A DNA stretch of 12,779 bases, taken from positions 1-12,779 of the forward strand of contig PMCR01000126.1 in NCBI GenBank assembly GCA_003155465.1, given 5' to 3'. Below the pieces are notes generated by a model. That model had not been told where the DNA came from. It saw only the letters and a list, made by a program, of their open reading frames with translations, and made no database searches. Position 1 is the first letter of the stretch, and each line of letters opens with the position of its first letter. Of this stretch, positions 1 through 8,405 are shown piece after piece. The position numbers and the translations under genes are program-made. Source of the DNA: Myxococcales bacterium (GTDB lineage: Bacteria; Myxococcota; Polyangia; Fen-1088).

Positions 1-318
1 CAGGAAGTGCTGCGCATCAAGGAAGCGGGGCACGACTACTTCCTGCAGTTCACCGATGCGCGGCCCGACACCGGCGGGCTGTCCGGCGCCACGCCGTCGG
101 AAGCGGTGAGCTGGGGCAAGATCGATCCCAACCAGCTTCCCGACGCCGTGGTCTGCTACACCGACTCCACCATCGCGCTGCCTATGCTGACCCACTACGC
201 GCTTGCCCGTCGCGGAGAGCGCAAGCTGAAGCGACTGTACGACCGCCGGCCGGCACTCATCAAGCGCCTGACAGAGGAGTACTTCGCCCACAACAAGGAC
301 GCGACGCCAATCAAGTAG
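1..318 (+). CDS. Deoxyhypusine-synthase-family protein, C-terminal part (5' end outside window)
   Basis: The frame is open from base 1 and ends at TAG 316-318, giving 105 visible C-terminal residues. The block [13 protein letters not shown] matches the active-site region of deoxyhypusine synthase. In the human enzyme the E, W and K of EAVSWGK are active-site residues, the Lys forming the enzyme-imine intermediate; here they are E34, W38 and K40 of the visible part. The following [17 protein letters not shown] fits the conserved helix after that site. The two Asp residues just upstream in the eukaryotic enzyme are not conserved: the sequence reads DTGGLSG, which to my knowledge is usual for bacterial homologues. 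Most bacteria lack eIF5A, so bacterial members are thought to act on polyamines (homospermidine or spermidine-type products). The substrate here cannot be told. It probably acts in the cytoplasm, NAD-dependent as in the family. Confidence 0.85.
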   Translation, partial: QEVLRIKEAGHDYFLQFTDARPDTGGLSGATPSEAVSWGKIDPNQLPDAVVCYTDSTIALPMLTHYALARRGERKLKRLYDRRPALIKRLTEEYFAHNKDATPIK

Positions 319-352
319 CAGTTACCCAGGTTTCTTGCGCCGCGAAGCGCAG

Positions 353-371
353 CCTCTTACAAATAGAGGGG
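353..371 (+). promoter_or_regulatory. Ribosome binding site of the HEAT-repeat gene, inside a small hairpin
   Basis: GAGGGG at 366-371 lies 4 bases before the ATG at 376 and decides that start. CCTCT (353-357) can pair with AGAGG (365-369) across a 7-base loop, so part of the ribosome binding site could be masked. The stem is only 5 bp, so regulation by it is speculative. The rest of the 57-bp gap (319-375) shows no clear promoter. Confidence 0.35.
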
Positions 372-375
372 CGCC

Positions 376-2427
376 ATGCACACCCTGGCAGATGACGTAG
401 TCGAGTTCACGATTACCCTGGTGCGGGCGTTGCACCGGGTCGCGCAGTTCGACCCGGCCAAGCCCAACTTCCCACGCGTGCGCCAGCGCCTCTTCAAAGA
501 GCTGACCCGCCTGCATCGGACGCAGCCCGAAATCGCTTATGTGGTCGGGCCACCGGCGGTCGCTGGCGGCCCGCCTGAACTCCATGTGGACGGCACGGGA
601 CCCGCGCGGACTGAGCTGCGTCGTCTGGTGGGGCCCTCGATTGGGGGCGCCTTTGTGTTGCAGTTGCTGGAGTTCATGCAACGGCGCTCCCTCATCGTGC
701 TTGCCCTGGGCCGCGGGCTGACCGACACCGAGTGGAACGCGTTTGTCGAAGTCATGGCCGCCCCGCCGGTCGAGCCCGACCCGGGCCGCGAAGGCGGCCG
801 CCTGGCCAAGTCACTGCTAGACAAGAAGGTTTCCCATGTGACCCTGGTGCGCGACATTGACGTGTCGCCACTCGACCTGCAGCTCGTCTGGACGGTGCGT
901 ACCGCCCTCGGCCGACTGGGGCGCGACGTGCGCGACCTGCTGGCGGGCGGGGAGGCCAAGCCGACGACGCTGCTAGAGCAGAGCGAACGCCTGGTCACGG
1001 GCATGGCCTTCTCGTTCTTCCGCAAGTTCGATGTTCTGCGCGCCATCCTGTGGGCCGGACCCGCTGTCGACAAGATACTGGGGGCGCTGCCAGGGCTGGG
1101 GGCGTTCCGCGCGCGTGAAATCGTCGCGCATGGCTTGCCCACCCTGGCCCTGGTGGGAACCACCAAGCTGATCCTGCGCGACGCGGGCGAGGCCTCGCAG
1201 GTTCCCGCCGAGCCTGCCCTTACCGTGCTGCGCGCGATCGCCGAGCGCCTGTTGAAAGATCCGCCTGCGCGCAAGACCGACGAACTGCTGCGCGAAATGT
1301 GCCGGCGCGAAGTGGTGCCCATCATGCGCCTGCCGCCCGAACTGCAGGAATGGGTGCTGGCCGAGACCTGGGTCGATGCCTTGCAAAGGCGCCCGTCCAC
1401 CGAGCCTCCCGCTGGCAGCGCCAACATCAATCCGGTGCGGCTGCTGCAGAAGGCGATGCGCTACGCCCTTTCTGTTTATCGTTTTGTTGAGGCCAACGCC
1501 ATCCTCATGCGCCTGCGCACGGCTGATGCCAAGGCCATCCCCGGCGTGTACGACGAGCCCACCATGGAGGCCATGCTGGGCGGCTTCCCCGACGATCCCG
1601 CGGGCCGGCACGGCATCGTTGCGTTGCTGGAAGAGGGCCAGGATACGGCCGCCGACTCGATAGCCGCGGTGGTGGCGCAAGGCGAGCCCAAGCTGCGCGA
1701 GGCCGGGGCGTGGGTCTTGACCGAGATGAAGGCGCGCGGCGTGGCGGCGGCTTTGCGCGCGCTCGACAAGGGGGTGGAGAAGGAAGAGGCAGCCTACCTT
1801 CTGCTTGCCTGCGTGAAGGACGGCGCCGGGCCCGGCGCGGCCCCCGTGTTCATCAAGCAGCTCAAACACCCGGCGCCCAAGGTGCGGCGCTATGCCCTGA
1901 CCGCCTTGGCCGAGGCCGACGCCAACCTGTCCGAGAGCTTTGTCGCCGAGGCGCTGTCCGATCTCGACGAGAGCGTGCGCATCCGGGCCCTGCTTCTGTG
2001 TGCCAACACCGGCCTGGGCAGCGCCAAGATCATTCCGCAAGCCATTCGGCTCATCTCACACGACGCCCGCGGGGCATCGCCACCGGTCGTGCGCGCGGCC
2101 ATCGAAGTGGTGGTGAGCCAGCGGCAAAACAACGCACTTGCCGGCGTTGACGCCGACGATGCGCTCTGTCGGCTGGCGAAGCCCATCGGTCTTTTCGGTC
2201 GTCTGCTCGGCCGCCGTACCCCGCCCGCCGCCGTGCTCATCACTGCTATCTCGGCGCTCGGACGACTGGGATCGGCCAAGGCCCACAAGGTTCTGCGGCA
2301 GCTCCGCAAGAGCCATGATCCGGACGTGGTGCATGCGGCGGACGATGCCCTGGCCGGGCGGTCGTCAAAGACAATGGCGCTGTCGTCTGTGTTCGGCAGC
2401 GAAGTCCGCTCAGCCAAGAAAATGTAG
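376..2427 (+). CDS. HEAT-repeat protein of unknown function
   Basis: 683 residues, probably cytoplasmic: there is no signal peptide and no convincing membrane segment. The C-terminal part (about 410-660) is a series of helical pairs with HEAT-like periodicity, for example HPAPKVRRYALTALAEA, DLDESVRIRALLLCANTG and SHDPDVVHAADDALAG. HEAT arrays are protein-binding scaffolds. The N-terminal part (1-170) includes RRSLIVLALGRGLTDTEW followed by a second strand-like stretch, KKVSHVTLVRDI. I have seen this type of layout in large HEAT proteins of myxobacteria but cannot name the domain. ATG 376 is chosen because GAGGGG stands 4 bases before it. The next gene's ATG lies 47 bp downstream on the same strand, so the two are likely co-transcribed. 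The partner and role are unknown. Confidence 0.8.
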   Translation: MHTLADDVVEFTITLVRALHRVAQFDPAKPNFPRVRQRLFKELTRLHRTQPEIAYVVGPPAVAGGPPELHVDGTGPARTELRRLVGPSIGGAFVLQLLEFMQRRSLIVLALGRGLTDTEWNAFVEVMAAPPVEPDPGREGGRLAKSLLDKKVSHVTLVRDIDVSPLDLQLVWTVRTALGRLGRDVRDLLAGGEAKPTTLLEQSERLVTGMAFSFFRKFDVLRAILWAGPAVDKILGALPGLGAFRAREIVAHGLPTLALVGTTKLILRDAGEASQVPAEPALTVLRAIAERLLKDPPARKTDELLREMCRREVVPIMRLPPELQEWVLAETWVDALQRRPSTEPPAGSANINPVRLLQKAMRYALSVYRFVEANAILMRLRTADAKAIPGVYDEPTMEAMLGGFPDDPAGRHGIVALLEEGQDTAADSIAAVVAQGEPKLREAGAWVLTEMKARGVAAALRALDKGVEKEEAAYLLLACVKDGAGPGAAPVFIKQLKHPAPKVRRYALTALAEADANLSESFVAEALSDLDESVRIRALLLCANTGLGSAKIIPQAIRLISHDARGASPPVVRAAIEVVVSQRQNNALAGVDADDALCRLAKPIGLFGRLLGRRTPPAAVLITAISALGRLGSAKAHKVLRQLRKSHDPDVVHAADDALAGRSSKTMALSSVFGSEVRSAKKM

Positions 2428-2474
2428 CCGGCTTGACGGCGGTGGCGCGCCGGTGTTTGCTTGGCAACAAGACA

Positions 2475-3935
2475 ATGCGCAAAATCTCAGCGATTCTGCT
2501 TTGCTTCTTGGTTCTTGCCGTGGCGCAGGCCGCGGTTGCCGGCGACGTACGCAAGGAGGCGGCCGACCGGTTCGACCGTGGGCTGCGCCTGTTCAACGAG
2601 GGTGACAACCCGGGCGCCCTCTCGGAATTCAAGCGCGCCTACGAACTGTCAGGCGAGCGTTCGATCCTGATGAACGTCGGCCTGGTGTACGCCGAAATGG
2701 GGCGGCCGGTGGAGGCGGTGGAGGCGCTCGACCAGGCCCTGGCCCAGCCGGCCGGCATTTCCGACGCCCAGCTTGAGCGAGGCCGGCGCGTGCGCGACGA
2801 GCAAAGCGCCCGCATCGGCCGCCTGCTGGTCACCACCAATGTCCCGGCCCAGATCGAGATCGACAATCTGGTGGTGGGCCGCACGCCCCTGCCCGCACCC
2901 ATCCCGGTGGCCAGTGGGATTCGGCTGCTGGCCGTGGTGGCGCCCGGCCAGGTGCCGGTCCACCAGGAAGTGTCCGTCTCTGGCGGTCAGCAGACCGACG
3001 TCGCCATCGAGCTTCTGCCTTTGCAGGGCGCGCTGGCCCACTTGGTGGTGCGTACCACCTTGCCCGGCGCGGACGTGTTGGTTGACGGAAAACTGGTGGG
3101 CCGCACACCCCTGCCCGCGTCGCTGTCGCTGCCACCCGGACGCCACGAGATCAACCTGCGCCGGCCCGGCTACCGCGCGATCCCGGGCGACATCACCCTG
3201 GCCGACGGATCCACCGGCGAGATCACAATCGAGACAGCAGAGAATCCAGTCGAGGCCGCCTTGGTCGGTGGCCACATCGAGCTGGACATCAACCAGCCGG
3301 ACGCCAACGTCGCCATCGACGGTGTTCCGCGTTTCCGCGGGGATTTGACCCTGCCCGCAGGCCCGCACCGGCTCAGCGTCACGCGCGCCGGCTTCTTACC
3401 CTTTGATCGTGAGCTGACCGTGGACAAGGGCTTGTCCAAGACCGTGCGTATCCAGCTGCAGCCCACCGAGGAAACCCGCACCGCCTATCTCCACCACGTT
3501 TCCGCCCAGCGCCGCAACGCCTGGATCACAATAGCCGCAGGCGCCGTGGTCGCGGGCGTGGGCACGTATCTCATCCTGCAAGCTCACAGCAATCAAAGCT
3601 CAGCCGACAGCGCTTTGGCCCAGTTGCAAGCAGAGCGCACCTCGGGTCCGTGTCGCGATGTTCCTCCAGGTGGCGAGGCCTTGCCTACAGGGGTCCCTGA
3701 GGCTTGCCAAGCCAGGTACGACCACGCCAACGGCCTTAGTCACGATGCGAAGATCATGAAGTGGGCCGGCTGGAGCACGGCCGGCGTGGGCGGGGCGGCG
3801 ATTTTGACCGGCGTGATTCTGCGCCTGGTCGCCGACGACGCGAACCACGTCACGTTGGCCTCCAGTCCGCAGCTTCAGCCCTTTGCCTGGACCCAGCCCC
3901 AGGGCGGCGGATTCGGCATCCTCGGTCGGTTCTAG
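2475..3935 (+). CDS. Exported TPR and triple PEGA-domain protein with two C-terminal membrane segments
   Basis: 486 residues from ATG 2475. That start puts a signal peptide first (MRKISAILLCFLVLAVAQAAVA, residues 1-22, cut likely before GD). A TTG at 2433 is also in frame but would add 14 residues ahead of the signal. Residues about 24-98 look like two TPR units (RGLRLFNEGDNPGALSEFKRAYEL, then LVYAEMGRPVEAVEALDQAL). Three PEGA domains follow at about 115-183, 188-255 and 266-333. The first two carry the hallmark VVGRTPLP or LVGRTPLP; the third reads RFRGDLTLPAGPH. Hydrophobic segments lie at about 350-370 and 433-453, separated by a loop with two Cys. PEGA domains are small beta-sandwiches common in surface proteins of myxobacteria. 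Role unknown; probably an envelope scaffold. Likely co-transcribed with the HEAT-repeat gene. Confidence 0.85.
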   Translation: MRKISAILLCFLVLAVAQAAVAGDVRKEAADRFDRGLRLFNEGDNPGALSEFKRAYELSGERSILMNVGLVYAEMGRPVEAVEALDQALAQPAGISDAQLERGRRVRDEQSARIGRLLVTTNVPAQIEIDNLVVGRTPLPAPIPVASGIRLLAVVAPGQVPVHQEVSVSGGQQTDVAIELLPLQGALAHLVVRTTLPGADVLVDGKLVGRTPLPASLSLPPGRHEINLRRPGYRAIPGDITLADGSTGEITIETAENPVEAALVGGHIELDINQPDANVAIDGVPRFRGDLTLPAGPHRLSVTRAGFLPFDRELTVDKGLSKTVRIQLQPTEETRTAYLHHVSAQRRNAWITIAAGAVVAGVGTYLILQAHSNQSSADSALAQLQAERTSGPCRDVPPGGEALPTGVPEACQARYDHANGLSHDAKIMKWAGWSTAGVGGAAILTGVILRLVADDANHVTLASSPQLQPFAWTQPQGGGFGILGRF

Positions 3936-3947
3936 CCGCCCGGGCGG
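3936..3947. other. Perfect 12-bp palindrome filling a convergent gene junction
   Basis: CCGCCCGGGCGG sits between TAG (3933-3935) of the PEGA gene and the stop of lipoprotein A (complement of 3950-3952). The two convergent genes are only 14 bp apart. The palindrome could fold as a 4-bp stem with a 4-base loop in both transcripts. No T-run follows on either strand, so it is not a standard intrinsic terminator. Confidence 0.4.
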
Positions 3948-3949
3948 AA

Positions 3950-6061
3950 TTAGAAGAATGTGATCGAGTTGCCGTTGGTGTTGATGCAGTAGGCGCCGGG
4001 CTCGCAGGCGGCCAGCACGGTGGACTTGGTGACCACGCCGGCCGGCGGGATGACGCCGTTGAAGCTGGTGCCGCTGACCGTGATAGTTGGGCCCACGGCT
4101 AAGCGGGAGTCGTAAAGGCCATAGATGCCGCTGGCCTTGGAGCCGGTAAACTCGTTGCCGCCAGAGTCAGTGGCGGTTCCCAGGTCCAGTTGCGCCGTGC
4201 CCGAGACATTGATCCCGTGCGATTCATAGGTAGAGAACTTGCTCGTCCTGACGGTGACCTGGCCGGCCGACGCGCTGATCTGGTCTTTGCCACCCACAAA
4301 GCTGGTGTTGGTTACGATGGCTGTCTTGCCGCTGAAGCTGATGCCTGTGGCGCCGCTTGCGAGCGCGAACGAGGAGTCCGCCACTGCAAGGGTGGCCAGG
4401 CTCGAATCTAGATGGATAAGCCCGTTTATCGTCGCCTTTTCAACGTCAATGTCGATTTCCTGACCGGTCGACGGGTTGTGGAGGACATAGGCTGCGCTCG
4501 ATGGAGCGCCCAAGGTGGCCCCCTGAACCCGGACTGAAGCCGTGCTTGCTGTGATCCAAACCACACTGTGTTCGCTGTAACCCCCATAGCTGCCTCCCGC
4601 GAACGTGCCGTCCTGCAAAACCAGCGAGGAATAGGGGGCGTCCAGTTTGATGGCATCCCAGGTTGACGCCGTGCCAAGCACCGTGTCTTTGCCAGCCACG
4701 GTGACCTTGGCACTCGTCGCGGAGCTGTTGATCTGGAGGAGCCCGGAGTGCGCTGCCAATACATCCGTGTTCCTGATACTCTCCAGCAGCACAGTGGTCC
4801 TGGGTTGACTGACGACGATTGACCCGTAGGCAACAAGAAATCCCCCGAACGCAATTCCCTTCACGGTTGCATCGCCGGCGAAGGTGAACGATACGGTGGG
4901 GGACGTCGCACAAGTGAACGTGGTCTTGGTGGGGCCTGCGCCTAGCACGGTAAGCTTGTCAAACAGCGTGGGCCAGGTTTCGCCGGTCTTGAATTCACCC
5001 TCGCCGACCTGGATGGTGTCGCCCACGCCTGCGGTCTGCACGGCCTTGGTGAAGGTGCGGAAGGGGTTGTCAGGCGTGCCACGATTCACGTCGGCTCCGG
5101 TGAGGCTGACCGCGATGGGCGTGACCTGAAGGACTGCAGGTGCCACGGCCTGTCCGCCTACACAGGTGAAGCCGAGATCCACGATCCCGGGTGTGATGCC
5201 ATGGGGAACGGTCAGCTTGACCGTGAACGTGACATCCGAGGCGCCGCTCACCTGGAACTTGTCCACGACCACGCCTCCCAGGGTGAAGTGGTCGGGGCCG
5301 GTCAGGCCGGCTCCCGAGACGGTCAGCGTGATCTCCTCACCGGCGCGGGCGGATATCGGCGTGGCGACGGCGGTCACGGAGATCGTTGCATCCGATCCCG
5401 TTCCGGTAGAAGAGTCCCAGATCGTTGGCCGCAGATCGGGCGGTACCAGCACTCCGCCGTCGCCGGTTGAGGCTGCGGTGTCGCGGCCGCCCGTGGCAGG
5501 GGCGTCGGTGCCCGTGGCAGGCGCGTCGGCGCCAGGGCTGGCATCTCCGCCAACCACAGACGGACCGTCATTGGCTTGCGATGGCGCGTCCCCCGCAGGT
5601 GCATCGCCTACAGATCCGGCATCGGGACCGGCCGAGCCGTCGACCGCGCCGGCCGAAGCGTCGTTGCCCGCCAGTTCTGTAGTATCCACGCACACGGTGC
5701 CGCCAATGCAGGTCTGGGTGCCCAGCAGGCAGCCGCCGGTGCTGGTGCATGGGCTTCGGCAGGTGTTGTCGACTGTGCGGCACACAAGCCCCACAGAACA
5801 CGTCGCATTGGCGCCGCAAATGGATTCGGTCTGCGCCTGACACACAGCCACGCCGTCCGCGGTCACACAACGCCCGCCATTGTCGCAGTCAACGGATGTC
5901 ATGCAGGCCTTGCGGCAGCTCCCGAACTTGCACAGCAGTGGCGAGGTGCAATCGCTGTTCAGGCTGCACGAGCCGCCCAGTTCGAGCTTCTTGTCGCTGT
6001 TGCATGAAGCAGCCGCGATGGCGACCAGGCAAGTACGGATAAGGAATCTCGATCGGTTCAT
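3950..6061 (-). CDS. Lipoprotein A: 16-Cys module, TIG-like domain and parallel beta-helix
   Basis: 703 residues. The start at 6061 is fixed by GGAGGA just upstream on the coding strand and by the signal peptide beginning there. The lipobox AAAS-C puts the lipidated Cys at residue 20, so the protein should be anchored in a membrane with its body outside the cytoplasm. Residues 32-124 hold 16 cysteines in a regular spacing. A linker rich in Ala, Asp, Gly and Pro (about 125-230) follows. Residues about 234-315 resemble an IPT/TIG immunoglobulin-like domain (SARAGEEITLTVSGAGL). From about 317, NRGTPDNPFRTF and GVGDTIQVGEGEF match the DUF1565 entry to right-handed beta-helices, which fits the many short strand repeats to the end. 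Function unknown; binding or adhesion is a guess. Its Cys module is closest to that of lipoprotein C, while its signal peptide and leader match lipoprotein B. Confidence 0.85.
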   Translation of the reverse strand: MNRSRFLIRTCLVAIAAASCNSDKKLELGGSCSLNSDCTSPLLCKFGSCRKACMTSVDCDNGGRCVTADGVAVCQAQTESICGANATCSVGLVCRTVDNTCRSPCTSTGGCLLGTQTCIGGTVCVDTTELAGNDASAGAVDGSAGPDAGSVGDAPAGDAPSQANDGPSVVGGDASPGADAPATGTDAPATGGRDTAASTGDGGVLVPPDLRPTIWDSSTGTGSDATISVTAVATPISARAGEEITLTVSGAGLTGPDHFTLGGVVVDKFQVSGASDVTFTVKLTVPHGITPGIVDLGFTCVGGQAVAPAVLQVTPIAVSLTGADVNRGTPDNPFRTFTKAVQTAGVGDTIQVGEGEFKTGETWPTLFDKLTVLGAGPTKTTFTCATSPTVSFTFAGDATVKGIAFGGFLVAYGSIVVSQPRTTVLLESIRNTDVLAAHSGLLQINSSATSAKVTVAGKDTVLGTASTWDAIKLDAPYSSLVLQDGTFAGGSYGGYSEHSVVWITASTASVRVQGATLGAPSSAAYVLHNPSTGQEIDIDVEKATINGLIHLDSSLATLAVADSSFALASGATGISFSGKTAIVTNTSFVGGKDQISASAGQVTVRTSKFSTYESHGINVSGTAQLDLGTATDSGGNEFTGSKASGIYGLYDSRLAVGPTITVSGTSFNGVIPPAGVVTKSTVLAACEPGAYCINTNGNSITFF

Positions 6062-6152
6062 CTTGTCCTCCGTTGACTGGCTACGTGGCTGACTGTGCCA
6101 CAAGATGGGATCGTGAACGCGTCAATACTGTTCGGCCGGGTCCACTGCAAAC
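6062..6152 (-). promoter_or_regulatory. Shared 91-bp leader of lipoprotein A
   Basis: These 91 bp align without gaps to 8261-8351 upstream of lipoprotein B; I count 71 identical positions by hand. Similarity stops at TTTGCAG (coding strand) in both. The leader holds the GGAGGA ribosome binding site, an inverted repeat GTGGC-N7-GCCAC (6085-6089 with 6097-6101) and a -35-like TTGACG (complement of 6120-6125). No good -10 is found 16-18 bp from it, so the exact promoter is unsure. The remaining bases to the stop of B (6153-6184) show nothing notable. Confidence 0.55.
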
Positions 6153-6184
6153 CCTCCCCTATCAACGAAATCTCGCCGCGGTTC

Positions 6185-8260
6185 CTAGTGGCGGCAGCCG
6201 GACGCTACCATGCGAGTCAAGTGCTCGGCGCTGCTGTAAAGAGACACAGCGAAGTTGCCTGCGAAATTCGTGATATGCGCTTCATCTGCCGCAGCGGCTG
6301 CGCCCGCTTGCTGCAGGACCGTTTGCGGGCTCAGGTGCGTCGAGCCGTCTCCGCCAAAGTACAGGAAGCTGACCGAGCCGTCAGGGTAGAGCACGGCAAA
6401 GCCAGCCCCCGTGCCGTCACTGCTGCCACCTGCGCTCCAGTGACCTGCGTAGGCATAACCCCCGGGGAAGGAATAGGTAGCGCCAATGGGTGCCACTCCA
6501 GCGTCGCCCGAGCCAGAAACTCCGGCGTCGCTTGAACCAGCATTCGATGCAAAGGTTGCCAGCAATGATGCCACCTTCGAGGAAGGGGACGTACCGTTAT
6601 AGACAGCCACAAAACCCTGCGACGTGCCTGCTACGGAAGCAAAACTACCGCCGCCAGCCCTGGCCACGGCCGAAGGAAGCGGCAGCGGGCTGCCAATCTC
6701 CGTGCCCTGCGTGTCCAGAATGCTCAGGTAGGGAAGTTCATTGGCCACGTTCAAATAGGCAACCGCGAACTGGCCCCCGGAGAATGCAACCTCGCCTTCA
6801 CCAACGCTGTAGGCATTCACGTGGCCGGATGGATCGTCTGTGGGTATGGCGCTGGTGCTCCCGGCATTGGCTCCGTCAGCTCCGAACTTCACGACTTTGA
6901 TAGTCACGATGCTGTTGCCAACCACGGAGGATGCCACAAAGCTGCCATTGAGCCACTGCACGTGCGACTGATTGTGGAACGAGTCAGAAGCCAACGCCAC
7001 GAATTGAGTGGTCCGCTTCAAGGCTAGATCCTTGTCGAGGAACGCCAGATACACGCCAAACTGGTTCCAAGCGCTGCCGCCGGTTGCGGCGCTGTAGATG
7101 ATGGCTATTTCGCCGGTGGGCGCGATGGCAGCTCCATTGATGTAGATCCCCGAGCCATCGCCAGCGGCCGTCAGCAGGGGTACGGCGTTGCCTTTGCTCG
7201 CGCCTGTGCTCGGGTCGAAGTGTTGCACGTCGATTCGATTGACCACGCCTGTGCCGCCATCCGGAACACCGCCGTCGGTGGAGGCGGGTCCAACATAGGC
7301 ATTGAAGGTGAGGAACTCCGTGGCAGTGAGCAGCCCGACCCCGGATGTGTAGTTGGGGTTGAAGTCGCTGGTGGCAACCTGACCGAAGTAGCTGGGGATC
7401 TTGCCCGTGCAGGCCCCGGCAGCCGGCGGGCCGTCCACAGTCACGTCCGTGCGGCTGTCGATGCCAGAGGCAGCCGCATCGATGCCGTCAGCCGCAGATC
7501 CCGCATCAGCACCGCCGCCCGCACCGGCCGAGCCATCGTTGCCCGCGACTTCTGTGTTGTCCACGCAGACTGTGTCCGTGCAGGTCTGGCCGGTCAGGCA
7601 GCCGGCGCTGCTGCTGCACGCGCTTCGGCAAGTGTTGTCGACCGGGCGGCACGCGAGCCCCGCAGCGCAAGCTCCGCCAGCGCCGCACGCCGCTTCCCCC
7701 GACAGCTGGCAGAAAGCCACGCCGCTCACGGTTACGCAGCGACCGGCAACGGCGCACTCAGTGGATGCCGTGCACGCCTGGTGGCAGCTTCCGAACTTGC
7801 ACAAAAACGAACTGGCACAGTCGCTGGTCGTGGTGCACGCGGCACCCACGCCCGCACCGACCGCGCCATCGGTCCCCGCTAGTTCTGGTTTGTCCACGCA
7901 GAACGAGTCCGTGCAGATCTGGCTGCTCAGGCAGCCGGCGCTGTTGGTGCACGCGCTTCGGCAAGTGTTGTCGGCCGTGCTGCAGACCATCGGCGAGACG
8001 CACTTCGGGCCGCAAACGGATTCCGCCTGGGTCTGACAGACACCGATGCCTTCCGCGGCCACGCAGCGCTCACCCTTGGGGCAATCGCGAGATTCGGCGC
8101 ACTGCTGGTGGCAGGCCTCGAACTTGCACGCGAGCGGATTGTTGCAGTCGCTGTTCTGGATGCACTGGCCGCCCAGATCGAGTTTCTTGGAACTCCCGCT
8201 GCACGCAGCAGCCGTGATGGCGACCAGGCAAGCACGTATGAGCAGACTGGATCGATTCAT
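6185..8260 (-). CDS. Lipoprotein B: two tandem 16-Cys modules and a beta-rich, possibly propeller-like C-terminus
   Basis: 691 residues. The start at 8260 is fixed by GGAGGA upstream and by the signal peptide MNRSSLLIRACLVAITAAAC, with lipobox TAAA-C or AAA-C and the lipidated Cys at residue 20. The first Cys module spans 33-121 and the second 142-232; each has 16 cysteines in matching order, including DNTCRSAC near the end of both, so the module was duplicated in tandem inside this gene. A Gly/Ala/Asp-rich linker leads to about 420 C-terminal residues with many short strands (AIAPTGEIAIIYSA, GGQFAVAYLN, SQGFVAVYNG, GAGFAVLYPDGSVSFLYFG) that suggest a beta-propeller or similar fold. I cannot assign a family. 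Two DGG-rich loops interrupt that region. It is transcribed away from the adjacent activator gene. Probably exposed at the cell envelope; ligand unknown. Confidence 0.82.
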   Translation of the reverse strand: MNRSSLLIRACLVAITAAACSGSSKKLDLGGQCIQNSDCNNPLACKFEACHQQCAESRDCPKGERCVAAEGIGVCQTQAESVCGPKCVSPMVCSTADNTCRSACTNSAGCLSSQICTDSFCVDKPELAGTDGAVGAGVGAACTTTSDCASSFLCKFGSCHQACTASTECAVAGRCVTVSGVAFCQLSGEAACGAGGACAAGLACRPVDNTCRSACSSSAGCLTGQTCTDTVCVDNTEVAGNDGSAGAGGGADAGSAADGIDAAASGIDSRTDVTVDGPPAAGACTGKIPSYFGQVATSDFNPNYTSGVGLLTATEFLTFNAYVGPASTDGGVPDGGTGVVNRIDVQHFDPSTGASKGNAVPLLTAAGDGSGIYINGAAIAPTGEIAIIYSAATGGSAWNQFGVYLAFLDKDLALKRTTQFVALASDSFHNQSHVQWLNGSFVASSVVGNSIVTIKVVKFGADGANAGSTSAIPTDDPSGHVNAYSVGEGEVAFSGGQFAVAYLNVANELPYLSILDTQGTEIGSPLPLPSAVARAGGGSFASVAGTSQGFVAVYNGTSPSSKVASLLATFASNAGSSDAGVSGSGDAGVAPIGATYSFPGGYAYAGHWSAGGSSDGTGAGFAVLYPDGSVSFLYFGGDGSTHLSPQTVLQQAGAAAAADEAHITNFAGNFAVSLYSSAEHLTRMVASGCRH

Positions 8261-8351
8261 TTCATCCTCCGGTGACTGGTTCGGTGGCTGAGTGTGCCAC
8301 AAAATGTGACCGTGGGCGCGTCAAGGTTGTTCGGGCGGGGCTTCTGCAAAC
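8261..8351 (-). promoter_or_regulatory. Shared 91-bp leader of lipoprotein B
   Basis: Counterpart of the leader of lipoprotein A. The GGAGGA ribosome binding site, the GTGGC-N7-GCCAC inverted repeat (8284-8288 with 8296-8300) and the -35-like TTGACG (complement of 8319-8324) lie at exactly the same distances from the start codon as in A. Conservation of position and of the inverted repeat suggests a common promoter or operator. A recent segmental duplication would also explain it. Confidence 0.55.
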
Positions 8352-8405
8352 ATCGTTCCGAGCCTTGGCTGGCGAAGGACCGCGGTTGGCTGTGCAGAAA
8401 TCAGA

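Noticed and set aside
537..2040. Long antisense open frames opposite the HEAT-repeat gene (537-1430 and 973-2040)
   Set aside because: They are typical shadows in GC-rich DNA, with Arg/Ser- or His/Gln/Gly-rich translations and no domain, while the sense frame has clear HEAT repeats.
6062..6103. 14-codon upstream extension of lipoprotein A (and the same in B, 8261-8302) from TTG codons
   Set aside because: Strong GGAGGA sites and the signal peptides both point to the ATG starts at 6061 and 8260. The similar extensions only reflect the conserved leader DNA.
6062..8351. Sigma54 promoter in the A and B leaders, from TGGCAC on the coding strand
   Set aside because: No GC lies 10 bases after the GG; the nearest spacing is 8. 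The -12 element is absent in both leaders.
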